64,000 nt of DNA from Aliiglaciecola sp. CAU 1673 (GCF_029223185.1 NZ_JARHUG010000004.1:124001-188000), one strand, 5' to 3'; positions 39,091 through 49,300 are shown, counted from the first letter of the stretch. Notes: a model not told the origin generated them from the sequence alone. Program-made: numbers and translations.

Positions 39091-41412
39091 ATGAACAATC
39101 ATCTACTCGTTACCAAACGCTCCGGTGAACAGGAGCCCATTGATCTGGAAAAAATCCACAAGGTTATTACCTGGGCAGCCAAGGGACTGAACAATGTGTC
39201 TGTCTCTCAGGTGGAAATCAAAGCCCATATCCAGTTCTACGACGGCATCAAGACATCTGACATTCATGAGACGCTGATCAAGTCGGCAGCTGATCTTATT
39301 TCCAAAGACAGTCCGGATTATCAGTATCTGGCGGCACGGTTGGCCATTTTCCATCTGCGCAAAAAAGCCTACGGCACATTTGAGCCACCGGCATTGTATG
39401 AGCATGTGACCAACATGGTGGAAAAGGGCAAGTATGACGCCCACATCCTCAATGATTACAGCAAAGAAGAATTGGATGAGCTGGATAAGTATATCGACCA
39501 CTGGCGCGATATGAATTTCAGCTATGCCGCCGTTAAGCAATTAGAAGGTAAGTACCTGGTGCAGAACCGGGTGACCGGGGAAATCTACGAAAGTGCGCAG
39601 TTCCTGTACATCCTGGTCGCCGCCTGCCTGTTTGCCAACTATCCCAAGTCGACCCGCCTAAACTACGTCAAACGTTTTTATGACGCGGTATCGACCTTTA
39701 AGATTTCCTTGCCAACGCCCATTATGTCAGGTGTGCGCACTCCTACCCGTCAATTCAGCTCCTGTGTGCTGATTGAATGCGGTGACAGCCTGGATTCCAT
39801 CAATGCCACCGCCAGTGCCATTGTTAAATACGTGAGCCAACGTGCCGGTATCGGCATCAACGCTGGTCGTATCCGCGCTTTGGGTAGCCCTATTCGTGGC
39901 GGCGAAGCATTCCATACTGGTTGCTTGCCTTTCTACAAGTATTTCCAAACGGCAGTGAAAAGCTGCTCTCAGGGCGGTGTACGTGGTGGTGCCGCCACCC
40001 TGTTCTATCCGCTGTGGCATCTTGAAGTGGAATCCCTGCTGGTGCTGAAAAATAACCGCGGTGTGGAAGAAAACCGCGTACGTCACCTGGATTACGGCGT
40101 GCAGTTCAACAAACTGATGTACCAGCGCATGATCAAAGATGATTACATCACCTTATTCAGTCCCTCCGATGTGCCTGGACTATATGATGCGTTCTTTGCC
40201 GATCAGGACAAGTTCGAAAAGCTGTATGTTCAGTACGAGCAGGACGAGTCTATTCGTAAAAAGCGCGTAAAAGCCGTGGAATTGTTCAGCCTGTTTATGC
40301 AGGAGCGTGCCAGCACTGGCCGTATCTATCTGCAAAACGTGGATCACTGCAATACACACAGCCCCTTCGACCCGGCCGTGGCGCCAGTTCGTCAGAGCAA
40401 CCTGTGCCTGGAAATTGCGCTGCCCACCAAGCCGCTTGAGCATGTCAATGACGAAAATGGCGAGATTGCCCTGTGCACTCTGTCAGCCTTTAACCTTGGC
40501 GCCATCGAAAAGCTTGAAGATCTGGAAGAGCTTGCAGACTTGGCGGTACGCGCCCTGGACAGCCTGCTGGATTATCAGGATTACCCCGTACCGGCCGCCT
40601 ACAACGCTACCATGGGGCGTCGTACCCTGGGCATTGGCGTGATCAACTTTGCTTATTACCTTGCCAAGAACGGCGTGCGCTATTCAGACGGTAGCGCCAA
40701 TGGCCTGGTGCACCGTACCTTTGAAGCCATTCAGTACTATCTGATGAAGGCCTCCAATAACCTGGCCAAAGAGTTGGGCGCTTGTCCTAAGTTTAATGAA
40801 ACCACATACTCCAAAGGGATTATGCCCACCGACACCTATAAAAAGGATGTGGATCAGATCTGTGCCGAGCCGCTGCATCTGGATTGGGATAGCCTGCGTG
40901 AAGAAGTGGTTAAGTACGGTCTGCGTAACAGCACCCTGTCGGCCCTGATGCCCTCTGAGACCTCGTCACAGATTTCCAATGCCACAAACGGTATTGAACC
41001 TCCTCGCGGTCATATCAGCGTGAAAGCCAGTAAAGATGGTGTGCTCAAGCAAGTTGTTCCTGAATACGAGCGTTTGAAAGATCAATACGAATTGCTGTGG
41101 GAACTGCCATCCAACGACGGTTACCTGCAACTGGTCGCCATCATGCAGAAATTTGTGGATCAAACCATTTCTGCCAATACCAGCTACGACCCGGGTAAGT
41201 ATGACGGTGGCAAGGTGCCCATGAAGCTTCTGCTTAAAGACTTGCTGACTGCCTATAAATTGGGCGTGAAGACTCTCTACTATCACAACACCCGTGATGG
41301 CGCCACCGACAGTCAGGAAGAGCTGGTTGCCACCAAGCAGGCCAAAAAACCTGTGGTCGAAGCCGTTATCGAAGAGGAAGACGATTGTGCAGGCGGCGCC
41401 TGTAAAATCTAA
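39091..41412 (+). CDS. nrdA: Ribonucleoside-diphosphate reductase subunit alpha (class Ia)
   Basis: 773 residues from the ATG at 39091 (MNNHLLVTKRSGEQEPIDL). N-terminal ATP-cone (about 5-95), then the ten-stranded barrel with active-site regions SSCVLIECGD, GIGINAGRIRALGSPIRGG, SNLCLEIALPT and ALMPSETSSQISNATNGIEP, and the C-terminal redox pair DDCAGGACKI, as in E. coli. Reduces NDPs to dNDPs together with NrdB. Followed by a terminator-like palindrome and then nrdB. Confidence 0.97.
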   Translation: MNNHLLVTKRSGEQEPIDLEKIHKVITWAAKGLNNVSVSQVEIKAHIQFYDGIKTSDIHETLIKSAADLISKDSPDYQYLAARLAIFHLRKKAYGTFEPPALYEHVTNMVEKGKYDAHILNDYSKEELDELDKYIDHWRDMNFSYAAVKQLEGKYLVQNRVTGEIYESAQFLYILVAACLFANYPKSTRLNYVKRFYDAVSTFKISLPTPIMSGVRTPTRQFSSCVLIECGDSLDSINATASAIVKYVSQRAGIGINAGRIRALGSPIRGGEAFHTGCLPFYKYFQTAVKSCSQGGVRGGAATLFYPLWHLEVESLLVLKNNRGVEENRVRHLDYGVQFNKLMYQRMIKDDYITLFSPSDVPGLYDAFFADQDKFEKLYVQYEQDESIRKKRVKAVELFSLFMQERASTGRIYLQNVDHCNTHSPFDPAVAPVRQSNLCLEIALPTKPLEHVNDENGEIALCTLSAFNLGAIEKLEDLEELADLAVRALDSLLDYQDYPVPAAYNATMGRRTLGIGVINFAYYLAKNGVRYSDGSANGLVHRTFEAIQYYLMKASNNLAKELGACPKFNETTYSKGIMPTDTYKKDVDQICAEPLHLDWDSLREEVVKYGLRNSTLSALMPSETSSQISNATNGIEPPRGHISVKASKDGVLKQVVPEYERLKDQYELLWELPSNDGYLQLVAIMQKFVDQTISANTSYDPGKYDGGKVPMKLLLKDLLTAYKLGVKTLYYHNTRDGATDSQEELVATKQAKKPVVEAVIEEEDDCAGGACKI

Positions 41413-41416
41413 TCCA

Positions 41417-41447
41417 CAGGGCAGCCATGGCTGCCCTGCTCTTTTTG
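41417..41447 (+). terminator. Palindrome with T-run between nrdA and nrdB
   Basis: CAGGGCAGCCA / TGGCTGCCCTG is a perfect 22-base palindrome followed by CTCTTTTTG, only five bases past the nrdA stop. Probable partial terminator within nrdAB. Confidence 0.75.
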
Positions 41448-41541
41448 CACACAAACGCCGTACAAACTGGCGAATATGATAACAACAATAGATACAGGTC
41501 CCGGATTGGGGCCGTGCGCTAACCGAGATAAATGAACAACG

Positions 41542-42672
41542 ATGAAGTACACCACTTTTAATCAACAGGCCACCAATCCTCTTCTTGAGCCGATGTTCTT
41601 CGGTAATCCGGTCAACGTGGCAAGGTACGACCAACAAAAACACGGCATCTTCGAAAAGCTGATAGAGAAGCAGATCAGCTTCTTCTGGCGCCCCGAGGAA
41701 GTCGATGTCAGCCGCGATCGTGTGGATTTCCAGAAACTCAGTGAGCAGGAAAAACACATTTTCATCTCCAACCTCAAGTACCAGACATTGCTCGACTCGG
41801 TACAAGGCAGAAGCCCCAACATCGCGTTTTTGCCTATCGTGTCATTGCCTGAGTTGGAGACCTGGATTGAGACTTGGTCATTCTTCGAGACCATACACTC
41901 TCGCTCTTACACCCATATTCTGCGCAACCTGTTTGCCGATCCCAGTGCAGTATTTGAAGATATCGTCCTCAACGATGAAATTAAGCGTCGTGCTACCGAT
42001 ATTTCACGCTATTACGATGATCTGATTTTCGCCACGCAGTTGTGGCAAACCCAAGGGGAAGGGACCCACGTGGTAGATGGCATCAGCCATAAAATCAGCA
42101 TGCGTGAGTTGAAGAAGAAGCTTTATCTTTGCATGAACTCTGTAAACGCATTGGAAGCCATTCGTTTCTATGTGTCTTTTGCCTGTACCTTTGCTTTTGC
42201 CGAACGGGAATTGATGGAAGGTAACTCTAAGATCATCCGTCTGATTGCCCGTGACGAGAACCTGCACCTGACCTCAACCCAGCATATTCTGAATCTGTGG
42301 GCCAAAGGTAAGGACGATCCTGAAATGCAATCTATCGCGGAAGAATGTAAGGATGAGGCTATCGCCATCTTTATGAATGCGGTAGAGCAGGAAAAACAAT
42401 GGGCGTCCTATTTGTTCCAACATGGTTCAATGATTGGTCTGAACAAAGACATCCTGTGCCAGTATGTGGAATTTATTGCCAATCACCGTATGGCGGCCAT
42501 CGGCTTGGATACGCCTTTTGAGATCAAGTCCAATCCCCTGCCCTGGATGAATAACTATCTCAACTCTGACAACGTGCAAGTGGCACCACAGGAGTCTGAG
42601 ATCAGTTCCTACCTGGTCGGCCAGATAGACAGTGAAGTCAGCGCCGGTGATTTCGGGGATTTCGATCTTTGA
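41542..42672 (+). CDS. nrdB: Ribonucleoside-diphosphate reductase subunit beta (class Ia)
   Basis: 376 residues. Diiron protein that holds the tyrosyl radical: radical Tyr in THSRSYTHI-like [13 protein letters not shown], Fe ligands in [26 protein letters not shown] and [14 protein letters not shown]. The C-terminal tail ([10 protein letters not shown]) is the NrdA-binding peptide. yfaE begins four bases after its stop. Confidence 0.97.
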   Translation: MKYTTFNQQATNPLLEPMFFGNPVNVARYDQQKHGIFEKLIEKQISFFWRPEEVDVSRDRVDFQKLSEQEKHIFISNLKYQTLLDSVQGRSPNIAFLPIVSLPELETWIETWSFFETIHSRSYTHILRNLFADPSAVFEDIVLNDEIKRRATDISRYYDDLIFATQLWQTQGEGTHVVDGISHKISMRELKKKLYLCMNSVNALEAIRFYVSFACTFAFAERELMEGNSKIIRLIARDENLHLTSTQHILNLWAKGKDDPEMQSIAEECKDEAIAIFMNAVEQEKQWASYLFQHGSMIGLNKDILCQYVEFIANHRMAAIGLDTPFEIKSNPLPWMNNYLNSDNVQVAPQESEISSYLVGQIDSEVSAGDFGDFDL

Positions 42673-42676
42673 TCCC

Positions 42677-42946
42677 ATGGAAAAACCAGGGATTGGCATG
42701 ACCATTCAAGTGCAAGACGGCCCTGCCGTTCAAGGCTGTACCAGCAAAACCCTACTGGAGAGTCTCGAACAGCAGGGTGTCGAGGTTCACTACCATTGCC
42801 GTGAAGGCTTTTGTGGTGCCTGTCGCACCAAGTTAATAGAAGGCCAGGTGGAATATGCCACCGATCCGCTGGCCTTTATCGATGATGATGAGATCCTGCC
42901 TTGTTGTTGCAAGCCCTTATCGAACTTGCTGATTCGGTTGGCATAG
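42677..42946 (+). CDS. yfaE: 2Fe-2S ferredoxin YfaE (NrdB cofactor maintenance)
   Basis: 89 residues from the ATG at 42677; MTI at 42698 is a possible shorter start. Plant-type ferredoxin cluster ligands CREGFCGACRTKLIEG and the later DEILPCCCKPL. Supplies electrons to restore the diferric-tyrosyl cofactor of NrdB. Only 8 bases separate its stop from the end of the converging GGDEF gene. Confidence 0.95.
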   Translation: MEKPGIGMTIQVQDGPAVQGCTSKTLLESLEQQGVEVHYHCREGFCGACRTKLIEGQVEYATDPLAFIDDDEILPCCCKPLSNLLIRLA

Positions 42947-42954
42947 CGACCTTG

Positions 42955-44343
42955 TTAAAGAGAAGAAGTCTCAAAACAATTCTTTCCGGCGGACTTGGCT
43001 CTATACAAAGCAGCATCAGCGCATCGGTACAATTGTTCTATATTCGGTTTGACCTCAGGTTTAAACACACAAACGCCAATGCTGGCAGTGATACTAATCG
43101 TTTCGCTATTGGGCGTTTCCAAACGTATCTGTGCGATCTTTTTCAGCAGGCGCTCACAAAAATGAGCTGAATCATTCGGCTCATCAAGCATAGCGATAAA
43201 AGCAAATTCTTCCCCACCCAAACGGCCGATAACTTCCTCAGCACGAAAAGACTCGCGAAACACTTGCCCCATACTTTTTAACACCAAATCCCCCATGTCG
43301 TGGCCATGGTTATCGTTAACAGCCTTAAAATCATCAACATCAATAATGCCGTAGGCCAGTGCTAGTTTTTTGCGCACCGCCAGTCCAAAAATTTTATCAG
43401 ATTGCAGTTCAAAGGCTCTGCGGTTAGGTAACTCAGTAAGACTGTCATAATAAGCCATGCGCTCAAGACGATAATTGGCTTCCAACAGCTTATCCGTCTT
43501 TTCCTGCACCATTTTTTCAAGATTTTCTTTTAATAACTTCAAATCCTTATTCCGAGACTCCAATTGCTCAGCATGGAAGCGCTTTTCTGTGACATCCCGT
43601 TCAATAGCGGCGAAGTGTGTCACTTCATCAAAGCTATTTTTTAGGGGAATAATATTCATCTCCAACCAGTACGGACGGCCATTTTTCGCGTAATTGAGGA
43701 TGGTTTCAGTCAAGGGCTGCTTCTGCTCAAGAGCGTTATGGATCCTTTCCGTTGTCTCTTTATCGGTAAACTTTCCTTGTAAAATCCGGGGTGTCTCGCC
43801 TATCACCTCATCGGCCCGATAGCCGCTTATACGTTCAAATGCCTTGTTTACATAGATGATTTTCGGCCCCAACGGGGCGTCAATGGGCGAGGCTTCTGTG
43901 ACAATGATAATATCTTGGGCATTCTCGACTATATGCTCGAATGAAAATTGAGTCTTTTTTTCCGTAATGTCGTTGAAAGTAACGATGATAAATCCATCTT
44001 CGTCACTTTGTGCATTCTCCTGATAAGCATTGACCAAGAACCAGGAAACTTCTTTACGACTGCTATCAATTACGCCCAACACTTCGTTCACTATAGGGCT
44101 ATTCCTGGATTTAGCTTGATTAACCGGATAGTCCTCTACAGGTAGTTTTCTTCCTTGTTCATCAACGAAATGCCATTGCGGATCCATCGCGTCTTTGCCA
44201 ATCACCTGAGCTTGGGTTAAACGCAGCAATTTAAGGGCGGTGGGATTGGCATACACAATCGAAGTATCAACAGCATGAATGACCACACCGATGTAGGCGT
44301 GATTAAGGAGATTCAAGATATCCAACGAACTGACATCTTTCAT
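42955..44343 (-). CDS. PAS-PAS-GGDEF diguanylate cyclase
   Basis: 462 residues from the ATG at 44343 (AGGT upstream). First PAS domain about residues 8-125, second about 135-260 with SGYRADEVIGETPRILQGKF, then a coiled-coil segment (SRNKDLKLLKENLEKMVQE) and a GGDEF domain (about 300-460) with active-site GRLGGEEFAF. The product-inhibition site is degenerate: RAEE instead of RxxD five residues before GGEEF. The second PAS resembles a LOV domain but has GETPRILQG where a LOV needs a Cys in GxNCRFLQG, so no flavin photochemistry is expected. No membrane segments: a cytoplasmic c-di-GMP synthase with unknown signal. Confidence 0.9.
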   Translation of the reverse strand: MKDVSSLDILNLLNHAYIGVVIHAVDTSIVYANPTALKLLRLTQAQVIGKDAMDPQWHFVDEQGRKLPVEDYPVNQAKSRNSPIVNEVLGVIDSSRKEVSWFLVNAYQENAQSDEDGFIIVTFNDITEKKTQFSFEHIVENAQDIIIVTEASPIDAPLGPKIIYVNKAFERISGYRADEVIGETPRILQGKFTDKETTERIHNALEQKQPLTETILNYAKNGRPYWLEMNIIPLKNSFDEVTHFAAIERDVTEKRFHAEQLESRNKDLKLLKENLEKMVQEKTDKLLEANYRLERMAYYDSLTELPNRRAFELQSDKIFGLAVRKKLALAYGIIDVDDFKAVNDNHGHDMGDLVLKSMGQVFRESFRAEEVIGRLGGEEFAFIAMLDEPNDSAHFCERLLKKIAQIRLETPNSETISITASIGVCVFKPEVKPNIEQLYRCADAALYRAKSAGKNCFETSSL

Positions 44344-44401
44344 CACAATTACCTGCGGTAGTTAGATATTACTTGTCTACGGACAGACACCCCAAGGTGA
44401 A

Positions 44402-44424
44402 GAGGGGCTCATTGAGAGCCCCTC
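44402..44424. terminator. Hairpin after the DUF2189 gene
   Basis: Arms GAGGGGCTC and GAGCCCCTC (9 bp, loop ATTGA), eight bases beyond the DUF2189 stop. Only a short T-rich stretch follows on the minus strand. Confidence 0.65.
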
Positions 44425-44432
44425 ATAAATGT

Positions 44433-45227
44433 TTATTGGTAATGTCGCTCACGCTTAGTTTCAATGGTATCGATATATCCATGCCAGGTGGCATAGCCAA
44501 TCAGCGGCATTAGGATAATAAAACCAAGAAAACCGGTTAAAAATCCAATACCAACAGCACTGGCGATAATGAATCCCCAAATCATCATCGGTACTTTATT
44601 TTCCCAAATGGCATTCATGCTGGTTAATACTGCGGTAGCCAAATCCACCTTACGCTCCATCAGCGTCGGCTGGGTGAAGGCACTGATAAAAAATACCACC
44701 AGGGTAAACCCGGCTCCAACGACCGTTCCTAAGGCCAAAAAGGGCATTAGATTTTCCAAGTTGGTTTCCAGGTAGGGGGGATAGAGTGCATGAATGATGG
44801 ATGCCACACGCAACCAGAAAATCATCAAAATCATCAGCATCAGACCAAAGGCCCATTCATTCACGGCATTACGTTTGATCGCTTTAATACTGTGCCACAG
44901 GGTTGGTTTATGGCCTTTTTCCAGTTCCCAACTGACGTCGTAAAGCCCCGCGGCAAGAAAAGGACCAATCAGCATAAAACAGATGATGGAAGGCAATATA
45001 ATCAGATGCCATCCGGTAAGCGCGACCAAGTAAGTGATAAACCAAGGGATAGTCGCAAAGACCACACCATAGAAAAACGTCAGCAACGGCGCTCGGGTTA
45101 CGTCACGCCAAGCGAGCAACAGCCATTTGATAGGATCCCCAACATCCAGTTCCTTACAGGGGATCACCCTGGCAATCCCGCTGTCTGTAATCGCATTATG
45201 GGGCGTTTCTTTGAAAGAATGAGACAT
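44433..45227 (-). CDS. DUF2189 family inner-membrane protein
   Basis: 264 residues from the ATG at 45227, which has GGAGGTT upstream; the longer frame from 45254 is rejected. About six membrane segments, for example LTFFYGVVFATIPWFITYLV and IIWGF-type helices near the C-terminus, after a 30-residue cytoplasmic start. Motifs GPFLAAGLYDVSWELEKGH and the C-terminal LMPLIGYATWHGYIDTI fit DUF2189, a family of unknown function. Stand-alone gene. Confidence 0.85.
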   Translation of the reverse strand: MSHSFKETPHNAITDSGIARVIPCKELDVGDPIKWLLLAWRDVTRAPLLTFFYGVVFATIPWFITYLVALTGWHLIILPSIICFMLIGPFLAAGLYDVSWELEKGHKPTLWHSIKAIKRNAVNEWAFGLMLMILMIFWLRVASIIHALYPPYLETNLENLMPFLALGTVVGAGFTLVVFFISAFTQPTLMERKVDLATAVLTSMNAIWENKVPMMIWGFIIASAVGIGFLTGFLGFIILMPLIGYATWHGYIDTIETKRERHYQ

Positions 45228-45395
45228 ACAACCTCCGGCAATGGTTATGATCACCCGTCAGCATATACTCACCTTCTCTATGCCTTTGGGCTTATTGGTC
45301 GAAATTGTGCAAATGTTTACAACCGCTACCTTAAAAAATAGCAGGCAACTTACACACTTACGCAAAATTTAGGGTAATCGCTCAATAAATATCCA

Positions 45396-45896
45396 TCAAG
45401 AGGCAGGATGCCAACTTAAAACCGTCCGAAAGCGCCTGGATAACTTGGCATTAAGGTCTGAAAAAAAAGACAACGGCTCATTGCGCCCGGTCAGACAGTA
45501 CCAGGTAAAACGATGACAGTTATTGTTGAGAACGTGATAATGGCGATACTGAAAAAGCATTGCTGCGCCGCGCTCAGCAGCCTGGGGATCCGCTAACACG
45601 CCTCCTTTTCCATCACAGGCCACATAAATCTGTTTGCCACTTCGCTCGGCAACGAATCGCTGCGAAGAGACAGCGCGGATAAGACCGTTGCCCTTTAGCT
45701 CCAGAATGTGCCCATCCAACCAAATACCGCTGTGATCGAAAAGCCCATAAATGCCACAGCAGACAACGGCACCATCTTTTGGCGTCACCGGTGCCAGTTT
45801 TGCGCCAGGATAATGCTTAACATGACCGGGACGTTTTTGGCTAAGCGCGCCTACAGCCAATACACCGGCCCCCAGCCACAACAGAGGTAATGCCAT
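45396..45896 (-). CDS. LRAT-like (NlpC/P60 superfamily) small membrane-anchored protein
   Basis: 166 residues from the ATG at 45896 (GGGAGG upstream). One hydrophobic N-terminal segment (ALPLLWLGAGVLAVGAL) then an LRAT-type domain: DGAVVCCGIYGLFDHSGIWL with the catalytic-type His, ILELKGNGLIRAVS, and HVLNNNCHRFTWYCLTG with the Cys. This circularly permuted papain-like fold includes acyltransferases and phospholipases; the bacterial members are little studied. Stand-alone. The family call is by motif; activity unknown. Confidence 0.7.
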   Translation of the reverse strand: MALPLLWLGAGVLAVGALSQKRPGHVKHYPGAKLAPVTPKDGAVVCCGIYGLFDHSGIWLDGHILELKGNGLIRAVSSQRFVAERSGKQIYVACDGKGGVLADPQAAERGAAMLFQYRHYHVLNNNCHRFTWYCLTGRNEPLSFFSDLNAKLSRRFRTVLSWHPAS

Positions 45897-46089
45897 CGTT
45901 CCTCCCTCGCATTTATATGCCCGAATTACCAATAGCACGCATCCAGTTGTATGCCCAGCGAGCAAATGTAAAGCATTGTTAAGCAAGTCTCATTCAGACA
46001 AATTTTGTCCCTCGGCGTGCAGACAAAAGGCCCCTCGCTGTATTAACCTGTAAGGCCTTTTACAGCCAGCACTAAGTCGCCCCTTTTTC

Positions 46090-47316
46090 ATGAAACAGAT
46101 AATAAAGTCCAGCAAGTTGAATGATGTATGTTATGACATTCGCGGTCCGGTACTGACCGAAGCGAGAAGGCTGGAAGATGAGGGCCACCGGGTACTGAAG
46201 CTTAATATTGGCAACCCTGCCCCTTTTGGCTTTGAAGCCCCCGAAGACATCCTGAAAGACGTTATTCATACCCTGCCGACGGCCCAGGGCTATGGTGATG
46301 CCAAAGGTATCTATTCAGCCCGAGTGGCGGTGATGCAGTATTACCAGCAACAAAATATAAAAAATATCGATATCGAAGATATTTATATCGGTAACGGCGT
46401 CAGCGAACTCATCGTTATGGCCATGCAAGCCCTGCTGAATACCGGAGATGAGGTATTGCTGCCGAGTCCCGACTATCCCCTGTGGACGGCGGCGGTTAGT
46501 CTGTCCTCTGGTCGTCCGGTGCATTATCGCTGTGATGAGGGTGCAGGCTGGATGCCGGATATTGATGATATTCGCAAGAAAATTACACCTAATACCCGCG
46601 CCATAGTGCTGATTAACCCCAATAACCCCACAGGTGCGGTCTACAGCAAAGCCCTGTTGTTAGACATTATTGAACTGGCACGTGAGCATGGCCTGGTGAT
46701 CTTCAGCGATGAGATCTACGACAAGGTTTTATATGACGATGCTAAGCACCAATGCATTGCCGCCCTGGCCGATGATCTCTTTTTCGTGACCTTAAGCGGC
46801 TTGTCCAAAAACTACCGGGTTGCGGGTTTCAGGGTCGGCTGGCTGATGGTCAGTGGCAATAAAAAACTGGGGCGCAGCTATATCGATGGCTTAAATATGT
46901 TGGCCTCCATGCGTCTTTGCGCCAATGTACCGTGCCAACATGCCGTACAAACCGCTTTGGGTGGCTATCAAAGCATTAATGATTTGGTCAAAGCCGATGG
47001 CCGCTTAAGACTGCAGCGTGACACTGCCTGGCGCTTATTGGATCAGATCCCTGGTATCAGCTGCGTCAAACCACAAGGTGCCATGTATTGCTTTGCCAAG
47101 GTAGATGCCAAACGCTTCAATATTGAAAATGATGAGATGATGATCCTGGATTTACTTCGTCAGGAAAAGGTCCTGTTGGTGCACGGTAGTGCCTTTAACC
47201 TCAAAGAAGGCTGCTACTTCCGCCTGGTCTTCCTGCCCCATGTGGAGACATTGCAAACGGCCCTTGGTAAGGTGGAGCGCTTCTTTATGAATTATCAGCA
47301 AGGCGCAAGCTTGTGA
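46090..47316 (+). CDS. alaA: Alanine transaminase AlaA (YfbQ)
   Basis: 408 residues. Opens [20 protein letters not shown], nearly as E. coli Ala[30 protein letters not shown] and the PLP-Lys motif [16 protein letters not shown] follow. Makes alanine from pyruvate and glutamate. yfbR starts inside its end (GTGA overlap), the same pairing as in E. coli. Confidence 0.96.
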   Translation: MKQIIKSSKLNDVCYDIRGPVLTEARRLEDEGHRVLKLNIGNPAPFGFEAPEDILKDVIHTLPTAQGYGDAKGIYSARVAVMQYYQQQNIKNIDIEDIYIGNGVSELIVMAMQALLNTGDEVLLPSPDYPLWTAAVSLSSGRPVHYRCDEGAGWMPDIDDIRKKITPNTRAIVLINPNNPTGAVYSKALLLDIIELAREHGLVIFSDEIYDKVLYDDAKHQCIAALADDLFFVTLSGLSKNYRVAGFRVGWLMVSGNKKLGRSYIDGLNMLASMRLCANVPCQHAVQTALGGYQSINDLVKADGRLRLQRDTAWRLLDQIPGISCVKPQGAMYCFAKVDAKRFNIENDEMMILDLLRQEKVLLVHGSAFNLKEGCYFRLVFLPHVETLQTALGKVERFFMNYQQGASL

Positions 47317-47924
47317 AGGATCCCACAGTAAATACCACACCCAGCCATTTCTTCGCCCATCTGGCCAGAATGAAATTGATCAGTCGCTGGCCGCTGATGC
47401 GCAATGTCTGTCAGGAAAATGTACAAGAGCACAGTTTACAGGTGGCCATGGTCGCCCACGCGCTGGCACTTATTCGCAACCATCATTTTGGCGGCGCATT
47501 GAATGCCGAACGTATCGCCACCCAAGCGCTGTTTCATGATGTCTCAGAGGTGCTGACCGGCGATCTGCCCACTCCGGTAAAATACTACAACCCGGCTATC
47601 CAGCAGGAATATAAGAAAATCGAGCAGATCGCTGAGCAAAAATTGATTGAAATGGCACCGGCAGAGCTGCGCGATGACTATGCCAGGCTTATCGACAATA
47701 GCTATCACAGCGAAGATGAGAAATTTATCATCAAGGCAGCCGACGTTGTCTGCGCGTATTTAAAGACGTTGGAAGAGCTTTCCGCCGGCAACAAGGAATT
47801 TGAACTGGCCAAAAAGCGCCTGGACAAGATCCTCAAAGACTACCACTCTCCCGAAGTAAACTACTTCCTTGAAGCCTACGTGCCCAGTTTTTCATTAAGT
47901 TTGGACGAAATCACACAGGAGTAA
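47313..47924 (+). CDS. yfbR: 5'-deoxynucleotidase YfbR
   Basis: 203 residues, GTG start overlapping alaA by four bases. HD-domain enzyme: [40 protein letters not shown], with downstream [14 protein letters not shown]. Dephosphorylates deoxyribonucleoside 5'-monophosphates. Three bases before dgt. Confidence 0.95.
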   Translation: MKDPTVNTTPSHFFAHLARMKLISRWPLMRNVCQENVQEHSLQVAMVAHALALIRNHHFGGALNAERIATQALFHDVSEVLTGDLPTPVKYYNPAIQQEYKKIEQIAEQKLIEMAPAELRDDYARLIDNSYHSEDEKFIIKAADVVCAYLKTLEELSAGNKEFELAKKRLDKILKDYHSPEVNYFLEAYVPSFSLSLDEITQE

Positions 47925-47927
47925 GCC

Positions 47928-49244
47928 ATGTCTGCAGATTGGTTGGCCAGGCGGCAAGCACAGTCACAAAGAGAAGGTGATCACCGCTCCCCCTTCCAAC
48001 GCGACAAGGCCAGAGTGCTGCATTCGGCTGCATTTCGGCGCTTGCAGGCCAAGACTCAAGTACTTGGCGTAGGCATGAATGACTTTCACCGTACCCGCCT
48101 GACCCATTCACTTGAAGCCTCACAGATTGGTCAGGGAATTGCCGCCCAACTTGGGCAAAAATACCCGGCATTGGCAGACAAGCTTGAACTGAACAGTACC
48201 CTGATTGAAGCCTTATGCCTGGCCCATGATATCGGCCATCCGCCTTTTGGTCATGGCGGTGAAATTGCCTTGAATTATATGATGCGCAATGACGGCGGCT
48301 TCGAGGGCAATGGCCAGACCTTTCGTATCGTCACAAAGCTCGAGCCCTACACCGAGGGTTACGGCATGAATTTGTGCAGGCGAACCTTGCTGGGCCTGGT
48401 GAAGTATCCAAACCTTATCAGTGCTCTGGAATGCCGTCCTGCATTGGTTGAGAGCTCTGTGCTTAGGGTATCAGACTGGGTACCGCCTAAAGGCCTGTTT
48501 GCTGACGACTTGGCGGTATTTGAGTGGTTGCTCTCTCCATTGTCGAGGCAAGAGCGCGACGCCTTCTGTCAATTTGACGCACGCCCGGGGCGTCATCATA
48601 AAACCCGGTATAAGTCCTTTGATTGCTCGGTAATGGAACTGGCCGATGATATTGCCTACAGCATCCATGATCTCGAGGATGCCATTGTTACCGGAATTGT
48701 TCGCCAGGATAGCTTTGAGCAATGGGTGGTAAAGCCGATACAAGCCCTGCAATTGGGTTGGCTGAGCAAGCAGATGAGCGAACTGGCCACACAACTGTTC
48801 AGCCCCCATCACTACGATCGAAAAGATGCTATCGGTGCGCTGGTGAATGCCTTTATCACCGCCATTGAGATCCAAGAAACCAGTCCGGTTTTTACACTGT
48901 CTTTGCTGGCGTACAACGCACAGTTGCAGTCAGGCTATGACCAGGCATTAGAGGCGTTTAAAGCCTTTGTCTACAACCAGGTCATCAGTAAAGCCGAGGT
49001 ACAGATGCTGGAGTATAAAGGTCAGCAACTGGTGATTGCTCTGTTTGGCGCCTTTGCCGCTGAGCCTGAACGCTTGTTACCGGAAAACACTAAAAGACGA
49101 TGGTGCATTGCACAGGAGCAAGGACAGGGAAAACGGGTTATTGCAGATTATATTGCCGGCATGACCGACGACTTTGCTTCCAGGCTTTATGGGCAATTAT
49201 TCCTACCTAAAACGGGTGGATTGCATACCGCCAGCGGCTACTGA
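47928..49244 (+). CDS. dgt: Deoxyguanosinetriphosphate triphosphohydrolase-like protein
   Basis: 438 residues. HD-domain dNTPase: FQRDKARVLHSAAFRRLQAK, RTRLTHSLEASQIGQGIA, CLAHDIGHPPFGHGGE and MELADDIAYSIHDLEDA give the H-HD-D ligand set. It splits dNTPs into nucleosides and triphosphate; with YfbR it forms a dNTP-lowering pair. The length is that of the dGTPase type 2 group rather than the ~505-residue E. coli Dgt. Confidence 0.92.
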   Translation: MSADWLARRQAQSQREGDHRSPFQRDKARVLHSAAFRRLQAKTQVLGVGMNDFHRTRLTHSLEASQIGQGIAAQLGQKYPALADKLELNSTLIEALCLAHDIGHPPFGHGGEIALNYMMRNDGGFEGNGQTFRIVTKLEPYTEGYGMNLCRRTLLGLVKYPNLISALECRPALVESSVLRVSDWVPPKGLFADDLAVFEWLLSPLSRQERDAFCQFDARPGRHHKTRYKSFDCSVMELADDIAYSIHDLEDAIVTGIVRQDSFEQWVVKPIQALQLGWLSKQMSELATQLFSPHHYDRKDAIGALVNAFITAIEIQETSPVFTLSLLAYNAQLQSGYDQALEAFKAFVYNQVISKAEVQMLEYKGQQLVIALFGAFAAEPERLLPENTKRRWCIAQEQGQGKRVIADYIAGMTDDFASRLYGQLFLPKTGGLHTASGY

Positions 49245-49300
49245 AGTGTTCACCCCCAACAACAAAACATTGCTAAAATTTTAATCAAAAAAACACTTGC

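Noticed and set aside
42955-44343. Blue-light LOV sensor in the GGDEF protein
   Set aside because: The GETPRILQG segment lacks the essential Cys of GxNCRFLQG.
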